A stretch of DNA of 64,000 bases from Rhyzopertha dominica (lineage: Eukaryota > Arthropoda > Insecta > Coleoptera > Bostrichidae), in contig QCXZ01000041.1 in assembly GCA_025024175.1 (NCBI GenBank), forward strand, positions 30,995,786 to 31,059,785. Direction: 5' to 3'. The notes beneath the pieces were generated by a model. That model searched no databases. It saw only the letters and a list, made by a program, of their open reading frames with translations, and was not told where the DNA came from. How positions within the stretch are numbered: position 1 is the stretch's first letter; every line of letters starts with the position of its first letter. Made by a program: the position numbers and the translations under genes. Shown piece after piece: positions 32,988-46,261 of this stretch.

Positions 32988-34389
32988 TATATGTTCCAGG
33001 TCCCCTCAATATGTTTTGCACACAAACACACACTCGGGTTAATCCGGACTTGGTTCTTTGTAGACAAAAAGGTCAGTTATAAAAATTCTTTACCCTTAAC
33101 CTCAACCGCTCTATGTAGTTACATACATAAATAAAATAGAAGGCTTTATTTTAACCCAATGCTTACTCTTTCCATTTAGAATACAATAGCCTCCAGTTTT
33201 AATTAATGATTAACGGTTGCAAATTTACGAAGCACAATGACAAAGCAATAGCTTAATACAAATCGCTACACCGTAGATTTAATACTTACTTATGGCAAAA
33301 TTTATTTAACGGTCTAATCGATTGCTTAGCTGGATGCAAGCATTGTTCACCAAGATCATTATTGACTAATGAATTGTGTTAATCAGAAAATACGTGTAAC
33401 TTTGTAATTTTATTTTCTGCTTTAGACAGGCGTGTGATTTGGTCGAAATAAAACAGGTGAATATCTGATTTACACGCTGATTTCTAACAGACCATAACTA
33501 GATGGTTTAGCGAATTTATTTTATAGCAATTTATTATGCAATATCAGTGGAAATTAAAAGCTGAAACAGAGCTAGGTTGATAATCTTAACGGTAAAAATC
33601 GGTGTTAGAACTGCAGGGTGCATCATTAGTATGGCATTCCCCTATAGCTTCTTTATTGTTAGTTTTAGAAAAAATAGTACAATAACAAACTCTCGTCTTG
33701 TTTTTAAAGCACTATAACCTAAAGTATTTTCATCTATACAAGGTGCCCCAGTTCTGCTGTAGCGCATTCATCTCTAATTTTAAATTAGGTAACCATTCTA
33801 TATATGTATTATTGCAATTTCATATTCTTTGTTGACATTCAAAAACACTTTGTTTCGTTTGCCCACAGTAGGCCGTTTCGTCGTTATTTCATATATTTAA
33901 AAATTGAATATTTTATTAATACACATATAGACCCACTCTTAACAGTTTCTTCTGCATTAGCAATTTTAATAATGTCTTTATTTTTTATCTATATTTTGTT
34001 TCATAGAACAAAAAACATAAAATGTGTTGATGCAGGAAAAAAGGTGTCTAAAAATACATATATACATATTTATTGATAAATCCAAATGTAATTAAAAAAT
34101 ACTAGTGAAAATGGCCCAGTAGGTAATTAAAGAATATTTATTGAAAATATATACACATGCAGAAGGATTAATGACAAAAACTAACCAACTTACTTAAATT
34201 AAGTGTTCAAAATTAGGTAAAACACAGGCCCTCAGTTCATTGTGAAAAGGTATTAAGCTTTCTTGATATGCAAGGTTTATTTCTTTGAATACTGCCCTGA
34301 ACCATTATTTCATACCATCTACGTCTTTTATGTGTCCCAAAAAGGTAATTTTAATAATTTAATTAATTAATTTTATTAATTTAATTTAC

Positions 34390-35287
34390 GGGCTTAACGA
34401 AACCCGCTGACTCCAGTTGAAACAAGGAGAAAACCTTGAAAACAAAACGCAATCCTAAGGTGTCAGACTGTCAACATCAAGAGGTCGCTAACCTGAGGAC
34501 CTCTGGTGATAAAATCGAACCCCTCCCTCTGCGGTGAANCNTAGGTACTCGTAGGACTAACTTTGGAATCAATCAACTTTTAATGAATCAAAATGAAAAT
34601 TCTCCTCATCAACTACAAAACGACCAACACAACCATAACAGAGTACAAACACACCAAATGGCCGAAAGTGCGAAAGACATGAACGAACACCTCATGCGTT
34701 GCTACTACAAAATTACAAAACTCGAAACCAACGCAATAGAATATAGATCAGATCTGCTTCCATTGTTTCCGCAAAAATACCCACAAATTTCCAACCTAAA
34801 GGAACAGACCAAAAACGTACAATACAAAAGAATGCAGAATAGCAGAAGAACTTAAAGTAACTGATATTGAAGGCCAAGAAAACGAGCCAATACATGCTAG
34901 AAAACGAAATACAAGAAGCTAGGAAAGAAACCTATGTGTAGTAGCAGGCGTAAGTTAAGTAAAGAATTAAATACAACGTTGAAAGAGCAAATGGAAATAG
35001 AAAAAATTGCGGGATCGGAACAGATCCCTTAAAAACAAACCCACTACTAAAACTAATATATAAACCACAAACATATACATATATAGATGTAATTAGCAAA
35101 AAAATAATAATACAATATATTACAGACCAAACAAGCAATATTATACACAGCAGCCACATCTACACTAATATGTAATGAACATAATATAGTAGAACTAAAC
35201 CACAGAGAAGAAAAACATAAGTACATAAACCTAGATGGCAAACAAGAATTGTAGTTAAGATTAAAAAACCGCTGCAAATTGAATCAG
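34390..35287 (+). pseudogene. R2/R4/Dong-type LINE remnant, 5' part
   Basis: Follows a leader with GTAGGACTAACTTTGGAATC just before an ATG at 34583. The first frame reads KITKLETNAIEYRSDLLPLF, then QKYPQISNLKEQ. Broken frames continue to PRWQTRIVVKIKKPLQ near 35230. Motif order matches the region upstream of reverse transcriptase in R2/R4/Dong-like retrotransposons (family recognition from sequence style, not a search). Multiple stops. Interrupted at 35288 by a TIR element. Confidence 0.6.
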
Positions 35288-36062
35288 TACTTCCACATCC
35301 AATTGTCAAAATGACATTTACGTTTTTATTTCTTATACTATACGATTAGTAATCAGGTTTTGAGCATTTTTTCCTCTACACATTTTTTCTAAGACAAACA
35401 GTCTTGATATANGCAAAATATATAAATTTTAAAGTCGGTTTTTTCTAAATAACTCGAAAATTTTTAACTTAGCAAAAAAAATTTCTGANCAGCAATTTTA
35501 TTTTCTATGTAATACCAAAATTTAAAAAAAATCGTACGAGCAGGGTCCAAAATAAGGTTTTTGGAAATATTTCGAAAATGTCAAAATTTTGAATAAATTT
35601 TCTAAGACACTTATTGTGAGAAATTTTATTTCCTATTTGATGGTATTTCATTGTTTGAATATATTAAATATATTCGGAGATATTTAGGAAAAATCGTTTT
35701 CTTTAAGTGACACTTTTTTGCTATCTTCTAAACAGTTTGCTGCACCGAAAATTTATAAGAACGAATAATACTTGCAGTTATACTACTAATCACANACTAA
35801 AACGAAAAATAATAAAAATTTGCAAACCCTACNTATCCCACAAACAATAGGTCGCTTTGGGTAGTTGAGATTTATTGAGAGTTCATATATTAAGTCTTTC
35901 GGAAGTTATTGTGTCCACAAACCACAAACAAAACCACAGACTCAGAAGAAGAAATTTTTGTTGCTCAAATTTTGTTTTTTGCGTTTTCGACCATTTTAAA
36001 GCAAATGAGCAAATAAAAAATTTTCGCGATACAATACTTCTCATCCGTTGGATGTGGAAGTA
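35288..36062. mobile_element. 775-bp TIR element inserted in the LINE remnant
   Basis: Exact 15-bp terminal inverted repeat: TACTTCCACATCCAA at 35288-35302 and TTGGATGTGGAAGTA at 36048-36062. The interior is A/T-rich and non-coding (GGTTTTTTCTAAATAACTCG, many ambiguous bases). LINE-like coding resumes just after the right end (LRRSTRETVHKNYRNG). Superfamily not assigned. Confidence 0.6.
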
Positions 36063-36965
36063 ATAAAGCACCGTAGATTAAGACGGTCAACAAGGGAAAC
36101 TGTTCACAAAAACTACAGAAACGGGCAGAATAAATTAACTGTCGACAACAGAACGCAATAGAATAGCTAGATGAACTAAAACAGAAGCCTTCTGCATATG
36201 CGTCACGTTTAAGAAGATATAAAGAATCCAATGAAAGAAAACCTACAAACTTTGTTACAGACAAATGAAAGAAAGTTCTATCAAATGATCTCTGATTTTA
36301 GAAAGGAACGTGGACGGACTCTATAGAATACAACGATGATGCCATATGAATAAAAGAAAAGAATAGACAAGTAAAAATGAAAGAACAGGATGCTATCATG
36401 ATAACAGAAAATTAACTAAAACTATAACAAGAACGCATAACTGGAAATGTCCGAGTATAGATAATCTACATAACTTCTGGTTTAAAAAACTAACAACTAT
36501 ATACATCCATACAAAACAAAATAAATTATGGAATTTATAAAAAACCTGTCAAAATTCCCAGTATTCCTAACACAAGGTAAGACTTATATAAAACCAAAAA
36601 ATGAAGATACTCTAAAACCAGCATCACAAACAAAATCCAATCCCATCTGACAGAACAAAATATAATAACGAAAGAGTAGAAAGGATGTAAAAGAAAAACA
36701 CAAGGATGTAAAGACCAACTGATCATAGACTCGGTGATAGTAAAGCAAGCAGAACAAAACCAACGGCATCTGTTACATAGATTATAAAAAAAGCTTTCGA
36801 CTTCATTCCCCAAAGCTGGCTTTTGAGGACATATACAGAATTTACGAACAAAAAATATCCCAATCAGAAAAGGAATATTTCAAGGTGATTCGCTTAGTGC
36901 GTTGTGGTTTTGTCTCTGTCTGAACCCACTTTCGTATGTACTCAACGCCACAAAGTTCAGTGCTA
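36063..36965 (+). pseudogene. R2/R4/Dong-type LINE remnant, reverse-transcriptase part
   Basis: Across shifting frames the plus strand reads PSIDNLHNFWFKKLT, FLTQGKTYIKPKNEDT, QGCKDQLIIDSVIVKQAEQ, then IDYKKAFDFIPQSWLL (RT motif A with its Asp), then RKGIFQGDSLSALWFCLCLN (RT motif B, QGDSLS) and PLSYVLN. The YxDD catalytic motif C that should follow is not found, so the copy is truncated or disrupted near 36965. No endonuclease domain was seen. At least two frameshifts and several stops. Clearly inactive. Confidence 0.78.
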
Positions 36966-37810
36966 TCACCGTTCGTCTGTCTGTAGAACCAAAATCCAGA
37001 GCAAAGGGCTGATCAATACATATAATCTTGGCATGACTAATAACCGAGATTGTGCCTATTAACAGAACCATTTTTATGAAAACACTAAAAAGAACATAAC
37101 TAAAGAAGCACGGATCTTCTCTAATTGCATTTATAGTCCATTCATTAAAAGTCTTCTTTATTCGGTTTTCGCAACAATTGCATGTATTGCTGATGTGCAG
37201 TGCCTTCTCTTAATCCTTATCCTGTTAGTGTGCAAATTCTCCGCCATTAGCAATACATTCAATGAATTTTCTTCATTTGTAGCAGAGCGTATTTTTTCCG
37301 ATTTTTTGTGAGCTAAACACTTCCACTTTATTTAAATGCCTACTCTAAAATGCTCGAAAATCTGGATAACTTCGTTGGATATTTTTGCGCCTAAATCCTG
37401 GACGCTAACGAGCAGCTATCATCATGCTAATTCTTTAGTTTTTCGTAAAATGCATTTCCTATTATTGATAAAAAAGGATCCGCAAATACAAAAAGTCAGA
37501 TACAATACATTTACAAATACGAATGAAAGACAACAATTCACAAAGCAACAAATTAAATTGTTCCGGGACCTCTTTATACGGCGATGTAAAGAATGACAGA
37601 TGAAAAGTGGAAAACAACAAAAGCGAAAAAAAAAAGATTCCGCGTTTGCACATCTAGAAAAGTATACCGTTCTATTTTTAAAAAAATCAAGTTTTCCACG
37701 ATGCAACTTTCCAAAAATCATAAATTAACCTGCTAAAATTATTAATAGGTGTACATTCAAAAAACTTAATATCACTAGATTTTTTACTTTCCGAAATATG
37801 CCGAAACAGC
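36966..37810. other. Unassigned sequence inside the nested structure
   Basis: No recognisable coding. The open frames on either strand (up to 99 codons at 37422-37721) lack motifs. This may be interior sequence of the 33739-37868 element. Confidence 0.4.
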
Positions 37811-37991
37811 TTACCTACAATTTAAAACAAAAGAGTTGTATGTGGTGCAGCAGAACTGGGACACCCTATATATAAATAAAAATATTAGTAGGTTATAGCA
37901 CTTAAAATAAGATAAAGTTAGTTTTTGTACTTTTTTCTGAAACTCATAAAAAGGAAGCTACAGAAAAATGCTACACTAATGGTACACCCTA

Positions 37992-40900
37992 GATTTAGTT
38001 GTTTGCACCACAGAATCACATAACGATGAGGTTCCATCTACATTTTATAATTTATTGCCTAATACTAGTTTCATTTGCGCCCACATATTTGCAAATAAGA
38101 TAAAAGTTTTATTTATTACGACTGAGTGATTTCCAGTTCTTTTTTTCAGTTCAGTGGAAATAATGCAAAAAAGATTTAAATAACAACTTCGTGAATATGC
38201 AATAAGGTTAGTAAGAAAAAGAAAACGTTATCTAATATAACGTAAAAGCAACCACACCTCTTATAACGCGAAATTAAAGTATGTAGTTGTATACATAATA
38301 CTTTTGCTAAGTTGTAGTGCGGTATTATCACTTTCAAAAGTATAAAATAGATCCCCTTTTAATATTGCAGGCTGACACTATGCTACCTCTTGCAGATTTA
38401 TAGAATATCGCAGCCTAAACATATTTTATATTTTACTATTTTCAAATAAGCATAGGCACATCATTCATGACTTAGTCAACGAAATCGTACAAGTAAATTA
38501 TATACCAGTAATATACTTAATACATATGGAATCATTCTATTATCCTAAGATATGTATTATATGCAACCAGCAATTGTAAATACAGTTAGGTCTTTAATAC
38601 GTTGTCATTGTCGACTCCAGTGTCACTTACCAGCAACAACGGTAGTTTCACTTCGAAAGTGAATTCTGTTGACGGTTTCGATTGATAAATAATGACCGAC
38701 CGCGTTTTCGATGTTTTCATTACTTCTTTCTACTTATTTTCCGTATTTGCCCGGGGAAAACACATTTCCATCGCTAACTGATCTTATTCGTGAATATAAA
38801 TTACTTCTTTCCTACGTACATATACACTTAATTAGATTTTTCGACTAATTGTAGAATCGCGCCTTAATAACCTAATACGATTGTCACCTAGGAGCACTAC
38901 ACAGAGCATATATGATCTGCTATGTGCAGAATATGCGTTTGATTACTATAGAAAAACATATAGGGTAAAATGAAGTTCAAAAACTAAAAGACATGTGGTT
39001 TTCTTCAATTCGCAAATCAAGGCAACATACCGCTTTACTGCAGTTAATAAAACTTAAGCATAATGTCATTTCAANGTTGTTAAAACTTAAGACATACAGG
39101 ATCATTCACTGTGAGTGGTCTATTAGGCAGATTTTCAAACTACTGCAAAAATACCTTACCAAATTATTGCTAATCTGGTTTAACTTCCAGTTACACCTAA
39201 AGTGGCCTCTAATTGCGTTATTTTAAATGAATTATTTAATTTTTTAGTTTGTAATGTAATTTTAGTGCAAGTTTGTGCAATACTTACATAAGCCTACGTT
39301 ATGTTTTCACTACTGCATTTAGAATTCAGTTGCATATTATCTAGCCTATAAAACCTTCCAATTAAGTTTTGGAAATTGATATATTGAATAAAACGTTCTG
39401 AGTTTGCGAGTAGATAATTTGATTTTCTTAATATCATACAAGGTAGAATTAAATTTTAGAGCAATATTAGAGCTCAACGTGGTTTTCATGTTAAATTTGT
39501 GCCACCCTCCAATTCCTGACCTGATAAAGCCTCGCCCCTGTAAGACCGGGCGAAACATCGACGCGGGACTAACTCAAACAAAAGTTTTAACATAAATTAG
39601 CGTTTACTTTCGTGAGTCAAATGAAAATATTTTTAAAATGGAAGAATACGTGATTGACTATGAGGTGAGAATTATTTTCGTGAAACCAGTGGCAAAGTTT
39701 GACCTCTCGTTACCTCTAATAAGCTTTATTAAATTTTGTAAAGGGTTTTGAATTCTGCAATTAAAAGATCAATATACGATCGTGACTTTAGGTATATAAC
39801 GCATTCTAGCGCGTATGCTGTTATTTATAATATATACTAGCCCTTAATTTGAAAGCTTATAAATTATTCAGTAGACACCTCAACTTAATATTTCATAAGC
39901 ATCTACCAAAAGCACAGCCAATACGAAGTGCAAAAACGACGAACAAGAATTTAGCCATTGTGCAAATTGCTTGCCGCAGACTTCTGTTATTATTCCGCTA
40001 CTACGACTTCGTTATAAGAAATACAACAGCTTTCCCCTCTATCGAATTTTGCCAACAGGAAATTTAGAACGCAAGGACGGAACCACGCTAGTTACGTAAC
40101 GGCTCAATAACAGCGTTTTAAGAATATACTTTTTAGGAAGCTTCCATCAGCAATAAAACGATTAGGCTCTAACGTTTTGAGCTGTGTGAGCAACACGGGC
40201 GTGTGGTTTAATCTTTAATCTGCACTGCATTCTGCTATATTCTAACATGAAACAAGAAAAATAGGTTGATTTCTTATTTTACTTTTGTTCTGGTGTGAGC
40301 ATATCAAAGTATTTTTAAACGGTTACTCACCGTTATTAGACATTAGGAAATTGCAGGTTTTGGTTAATTTCGTCTTTCTATGTGATGCAAAATAACATAC
40401 TCGTTAGAATATCGTTCTTCCGATACGTTTTTTTTACAGAAATCTCGAAAGTAAGGAATCAATTTCGTTTATACGACACACAACAGTGCGAGATCCCAAT
40501 AAATTTTTAGTAATAAGAGAGACAACGTTCAATCAGTGTTGTAATTAGTATTGCTGAAATCCTCCAAAATTGGATCTGTTAAATATTTGCAATATATTGA
40601 ATTGAATTGTGAAAGCAAATTCATTCATAAATGACCTAAAAAGTAACAGCAAAGTCGCGAACGCCCTTACGACATGAGTCAGTCTATGAAGCGTGCAATA
40701 TGTGAAAGAAATGATGATATTTGAAGTAACTGAACGGGTGTACTTTTTAACATCTTAATTATTTTTTAAAATGTATAAGAAAAAGTAAATGAAATTTCGA
40801 TTGCTCGAAACAAAGAAAAAACGTGCATCATACATCTGCAACCACTACTTGAAAATGCAGATATTATATGTTGATGATATAAGACGAGGCCAACATCTTT

Positions 40901-43680
40901 AGGAAAGAAACTTATGATTGCAATGAACGGGAGGTACATAATAATATAATGTAATATTCAATCAGCTTCGTAGCTGTAACGGAAAATAGGCTACATGACT
41001 TATTTTTATTTTTGATTGCCTCATTATTAGCAGAAAGGGAATAATAATTGTCCGAACAAAGAAAGTTTTGAAATTTTTGTCTTCATATTCACCACAATAT
41101 AATTGTTGCTCTCTTTCGACATGACAAACAACAAGTGTGTTTTTTTTAAATGCAACCCGTATATTCTTGCGCGCCTGCGTTCGTTGGTTTCCGAATTCAA
41201 GTGAGCATAATTTGCCATTTCGCCTGAAGTGAAGTTGAATCGCATTCCCTGTTATGATTTGTAGAAGTAGCTGATCTATCGAAATGATAATTTCTTCATA
41301 AACTTAAAAACTTCTTCGTTTCCTAGAAAAATGTCAATGTATATATTCAACATTAATTTTGGTTGGAATTTTAGTTAAATATTTGGGTTAAATGATTATA
41401 GTAAGATTTATTGTAAAAAGTAATTACGATAGACCCTATACAAATAAGAACTTTACGCTGAATTAGCTTCTTTGAACGGCATTAATTAAAGTAAGCTGCA
41501 TTCGTATGCATATAGCTTGGTTTTCTTAAATAGGATCGTTAGTTTTTTTTTCTTCTTTTAAAGGCACTGCTGAAAGTTCTTTATACTCCTAAATATTAAA
41601 CAATTTTGACAACTTAGTGGCAATGAGATGGTGTTCCATCGTGCTGAATCCTCGTAATTTACCTGTTGGATCGAGATCTGCAAGCATATCGGTAAATGTT
41701 ACTTAAAAATTGTTAAACACGTTAAATATCGCACAGAAATGCAAGCACAGCAATGAAACACTTACGATAATTTCAAACAATAAGTGTAGTTTTTACAAAT
41801 TCTTGACATTTTAGCGTGAAATTGCATTAAAAATTATCAAATATGTATTATAGGTATTGGATTCTATACGAGCAGGGTCCCAGTTTTGTATAAACTTTGA
41901 ATTGATATTTTAGAAAAGTGTTAGGTATACATCACGTACCTATTAAAGCGTAATAAGTCTACTTTAATTACAACTAACAGTCGTAATATTTTACTGCTAC
42001 TTGTTGACTAAATCGTAAACTCTTTTTTACAATGTGATTGACCCATTTAGTGTAATTAAAAACTAACTTTCAGTTTTCCGCCGGTGAATATACAGCAAAA
42101 GCCATCAAGAAACAGCCAAGCACGAAGAAATAGGAAGAATCTTGTTTCTAATACCTGACTTCATCCCTAAAAATACTACTAGANTTAAAGCATAGACTTA
42201 CCGCATTTTATTTTGTTTTAACTCAATGTTTACTACCTCATTAAAGGGCACTGTATTACTGATTTATTTTTGTTGCATAGACACCTCCACCTATCACATG
42301 TGGCTTAAGAATCAAAGGCCTCTAGCACCTTTACACTAACTTCATATTTCAATGGAATGCTATCTCTACCATATCCATACCTACCTCTACCATATTATTG
42401 CATTTAGGTTTGATTCTCTTTTGAACTTGAAGCAGACTTTAAAGCATAGAGAAGTAACCTTCGTTTTCATAGTTCATTTTCAGTGGTTCGTTTATTTGAT
42501 GTCTGTACGGCTTCTAAACGCTGCGCGCCTGTTCTGAATCGTCCTAGCGTGATAGGTAAGTAAATGATAATATATTAACTTCAACGTCGTTGCTGCCCCT
42601 GATATGCTGCATTTATGTTATCTTTACAATAATGTGTCCATATTTATTTCTATACTTACAGTTTTCAATGGCACACTGCGAACCACAAATCCTGAAGGGG
42701 TCCACTCCGTTACAACTTTGTTACCATAACATATAGTCTACCATACTCCCATTTGGCATTTAAAATTGCTTTATTTAAAGAAAATTGCCCTTAATTATTA
42801 ATACTTCCAGTCGTGGATAGCTTTATTTATTTAAATAAAATGCTCGATCTTGACCTCACAGATAGGTAGATTTAAGCCTATTTTTCTAGTAGTTGTCGAG
42901 CATGTCACGATTTTTCTTACAACGAAGCAGGTCTTTGTAGTAGTTTATACAGTCATTTAACCTTAGTTGTAGGTATCTAAAATGTCAATTTGGTACAATT
43001 TTTATTGAAGAATAAGTTTGTTCTGGGCGAGTGTCTTAATAGAAATAATTTGTTGTCATTCATAATGGCATATCTACAACCTTATCCTAACCATAACTCA
43101 AAATGAGAAGTTCTTCGATCTTTGCTTGGGAGAAGTAATGAAAGTTTTTTTCACATGATAACCTGTTTTTAGTGTTAGGATCTGCATAAACAATAGGTAA
43201 TACAACAGGCGTTAACGTGCATTGAACTCTAAAAAAGCGAATAGCTTTCGTTTGGAAAACGAATACATCTCATATTCTCAGACGATTTTCAGAGAGAAAG
43301 CATATACTGAGGTCGCCAGATTTTACAAGTTATGTATGACATGTTGTGGGCAATTAATTTATAATTTTCGGTCGTTAGTTTNTTGTGTCNTTTGTAGATT
43401 AGACATGTTGTCATTGTCGGATTGTCGCTATACCGGAGTAGTTACATTTGTATAGCCACTTTTTAAACATTCCATTCATAATGCGTGGGATAAGTTGTTC
43501 ATACAGTGTTCATTACAGAGTCATGGTAAACGTCTAATTCAACTTTTTGCGTTTTATGTAAAGCATTCTTTTATGGCAAGCAGTAGCCTACATAAAAATG
43601 AAACAATCTAAACTACTGTCGTTACAGTTTGCTCACTGTCTATGCCTCAATGGTTTTTTAAACTTTGAACGTGGCCGTAT
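37992..43680. other. Long intergenic stretch, no gene recognised
   Basis: Nearly 5.7 kb of AT-rich DNA with chance-level frames only. A 16-base string AATGGCACACTGCGAA at 42667-42682 recurs at 52463-52478. The string TACGAGCAGGGTCC near 41869 recurs near 35536. No RNA gene recognised. Confidence 0.5.
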
Positions 43681-43689
43681 TTCGCAGTT

Positions 43690-44298
43690 GTTAGAAGACT
43701 TTATTGACCTCCTAATCACCCAGGCACTGATGAAGCGGTAAACCTCCAAGAAAAACAATTGTTCTTTCAGTAGGATGGAGCACCTTCCTAGTATCATGTT
43801 ACGAGTGTGCGGTTTCCTACAGGTTCTCTTTCACTGACAATGGATAGGCCGGAGAGGTCCCATCAAAAGTCCAGCTAGGTCACCCGATTTAACCCCTTTG
43901 AATTTTTTTGTGGAGCTACTTAATATCCAAAGTTTATACTACACCATCTGAATCTTTCGAGGAACAATCCTCGCAGAGATCACGCCGGAAATGTTGCAAA
44001 ACGCTAGACAAGTTATTAAAAATCGATTATACGATTATATGGAATTTGGATGTGGAAATTTTGAGCAGTACATTCGTTAAATTGAATTATGTTTTCATAA
44101 TGACTTTTGTTTTCTCGTACAGTATTGCTCTTGGGAATTTTGAAGGGGCGACTCTGGGCGCTCGAGGGATCAGAAATAATTTTGAATCCAAGATGAAATT
44201 GGGCCCCTTTCAATTTAAAATTAATCTGTTTTTCTAAATTTGAACAAAATTGGAGATTTTAGGCGGTGCAAATTTTACTTGAAACAGCCAGTATACTG
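43690..44298 (+). pseudogene. Dead mariner-type DDE transposase, C-terminal half
   Basis: Broken frames read WIGRRGPIKSPARSPDLTPL, then (after a frameshift) WSYLISKVYTTP, then EITPEMLQNARQVIKNRLYD and FGCGNFEQYI at the natural C-terminus. This is the RSPDLTPLDFFLWG-Y-K block and terminal segment of an insect mariner-like transposase group. Two stops lie in the preceding catalytic block, and the Asp after TPL is Asn. Beyond the gene, ACTTGAAACAGCCAGTATA near 44280 looks like a decayed element end. Confidence 0.8.
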
Positions 44299-44420
44299 TA
44301 TACATCGCAGTTGTTATTATTACTTGAACGTTTTTACAGTTAATGGATTACATTTATAAACGCAATTTACTTCTTAACTGCCGGTTTTCCTAGAGTCTGA
44401 AGAAGCTTTGCAGAAATTAG

Positions 44421-44826
44421 CAGAGCTGGCGTAAGGGCGTGGCGAAGGAGGCGTTTACCATGCACGAGCGCAATGAACCTAGGGGCGCAAAATCTGAATT
44501 TTTTTTTAATTAAAAATAATGATTTGCTTGACTACAAGCTCTATATTTCAGAGTGACATAATATGAATAGCGACAAATAAACGCTACCAAAGATTGCGCC
44601 ATTACGGAATTAATTGTATCTAGGTATTTAAAAGTAAATAACATTTTGGGGGTCATTTTTTTCCATCGCTTTCCAATAATTTTTTTCACGATCACGGATC
44701 GTAAAAAACATTAATTCAAAACATAACCAATAAATATCTATAAAGAAAAACATTATTAAAAAAATATTTTTAAGGGCGCATTTTGAAAGTTCGCCACGGG
44801 CGCTAGAATTCTAGCTCCGGTTCTGG
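44421..44826. mobile_element. Possible hAT-like MITE
   Basis: The left side reads CAGAGCTGGCGTAAGGGCG followed by TGGCGAAGG. The right side complement reads CAGAACCGGAGCTAGAATTC, then GCGCCCGTGGCGAAC. The shared CAGA-C-GG start and GTGGCGAA inner block suggest diverged TIRs about 400 bp apart. The interior has a GGGCGCAAAA block and an A/T core. Ends and target duplication are uncertain. Confidence 0.35.
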
Positions 44827-46214
44827 AAATTAGTAAAATTAAGGCAACTTGCACTATTTTTTAAAATTACATATAAATAATCTATATTACTGTTCAATCA
44901 GGTGTTGAAAATTTTAGAGCTCCAGTAACGTTCGTTAATTAATAATTCATTATTAAAAGTTTACCGCGCAAAACAGGTATTTGAAACGGCTGCCTGCCGC
45001 CGCGCTTAGGTGTGACGTCATTCAGTGCCATCTCTCATCTGTGCCACGGATGCGCTCGTGTCGTTATGAACACACTAAGGAATTTCGAGTTAGAAATTAT
45101 TATGTACGAAAAGCGATGTTTTAGAGACAAAACCAATTGCCGGCTTGAGAATACATATCGATAGGGTTTTTCGTCGAACAAAAGAGTTTTATTTTTTGGA
45201 ACCGCATGCATGTATCGACAACCCGACAACACAAATTTGATAATAAAAATTGTATGTGGACTTGTTATGTTTGCAATCAGCATTAATCCGAGGAAAATAA
45301 ATATATATAAGTATGAATTGTTATTAACTGCTTACTGCTTTTACCACGGCAGTAGCTTTCTTTAGGGTACTCTACTCAAACCACTCTTAATAGTAAGTAA
45401 TCAATTATTAATAGCAATTTTCAGATACCTACACTTTAGACCTTTAATAAACGGTACGGTAAACGGTTGATTATCAAATACTATCACTGCACTTAATGTT
45501 TTTATAATTTGTACATAGCACGATTATTACATTTCCTGTTCTGTAACATTCACTCACACTTATTCAGAAAAAAAGGTATGATATTAGAAAAAACTTGATT
45601 TAAATCATTATAGCAGAGTCGTACAATTGTTTAAATATATTCTCTGAGTATTATTGTTCTACTTTCAGCATTAACTTATTTACTAATTCCGAATCAATCT
45701 ATAAATATATGAGTAATCTTTCTGTTATTTACAAAATCGGGATTGGTTTTTCCTTTCAAAGGTACGTATTTGCAAACTGTAACTTTGCTGTATTTTTTTT
45801 AATCTTTTGTAAGAAATTGACACAGTTCTGTGAAACATAGGGCACTTTAGTTCCACTACATATTCTTTGCCAAATGGCATTAGGAGAAGCACCTAATATA
45901 GGGTGATAGAAGTTAACCTAAAAAACAGCTTTAGTTATTCTGGCATATTGCAATTCAAACCATAAACTAATATTCGTTTGCTAAAATCTCTGCAGCTTTT
46001 ATTCACCTTGTATATTAACTTTTAAAATTTTAGAGATTTTTTTGAACAATTGTTTCCATTTGCATTCACACATTTAAGCTTTAATTGATGCAAGCCAAGT
46101 TTATCTTGCAGACCTTCATTTGTTTTATAACTTTTTAAATGCTAACTTTCAGAAGAATTTTTAGTTTTAAGGTTACAAGTTACAACTTAATTTAGAAACT
46201 ATTCAGTTTCATTA

Positions 46215-46261
<47 letters not shown>

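Larger units (their letters stand above)
33614..37991. mobile_element. 4.4-kb nested inverted-repeat structure
   Basis: The left arm starts CAGGGTGCATCATTAGTATGG (33614) and the right arm complement starts TAGGGTGTACCATTAGTGTAG (37991). Within the arms, TATAGCTTC-TTTA, GTTTTAGAAAAAA and CACTATAACCTA match their complements about 125 bp long. At 33739 and about 37868 a second pair of termini, AGGTGCCCCAGTTCTGCTG and AGGGTGTCCCAGTTCTGCTG, begins and continues for at least 50 bp. The simplest reading is a short palindromic MITE split near its centre by a longer element. The interior holds the LINE remnant. Confidence 0.62.
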
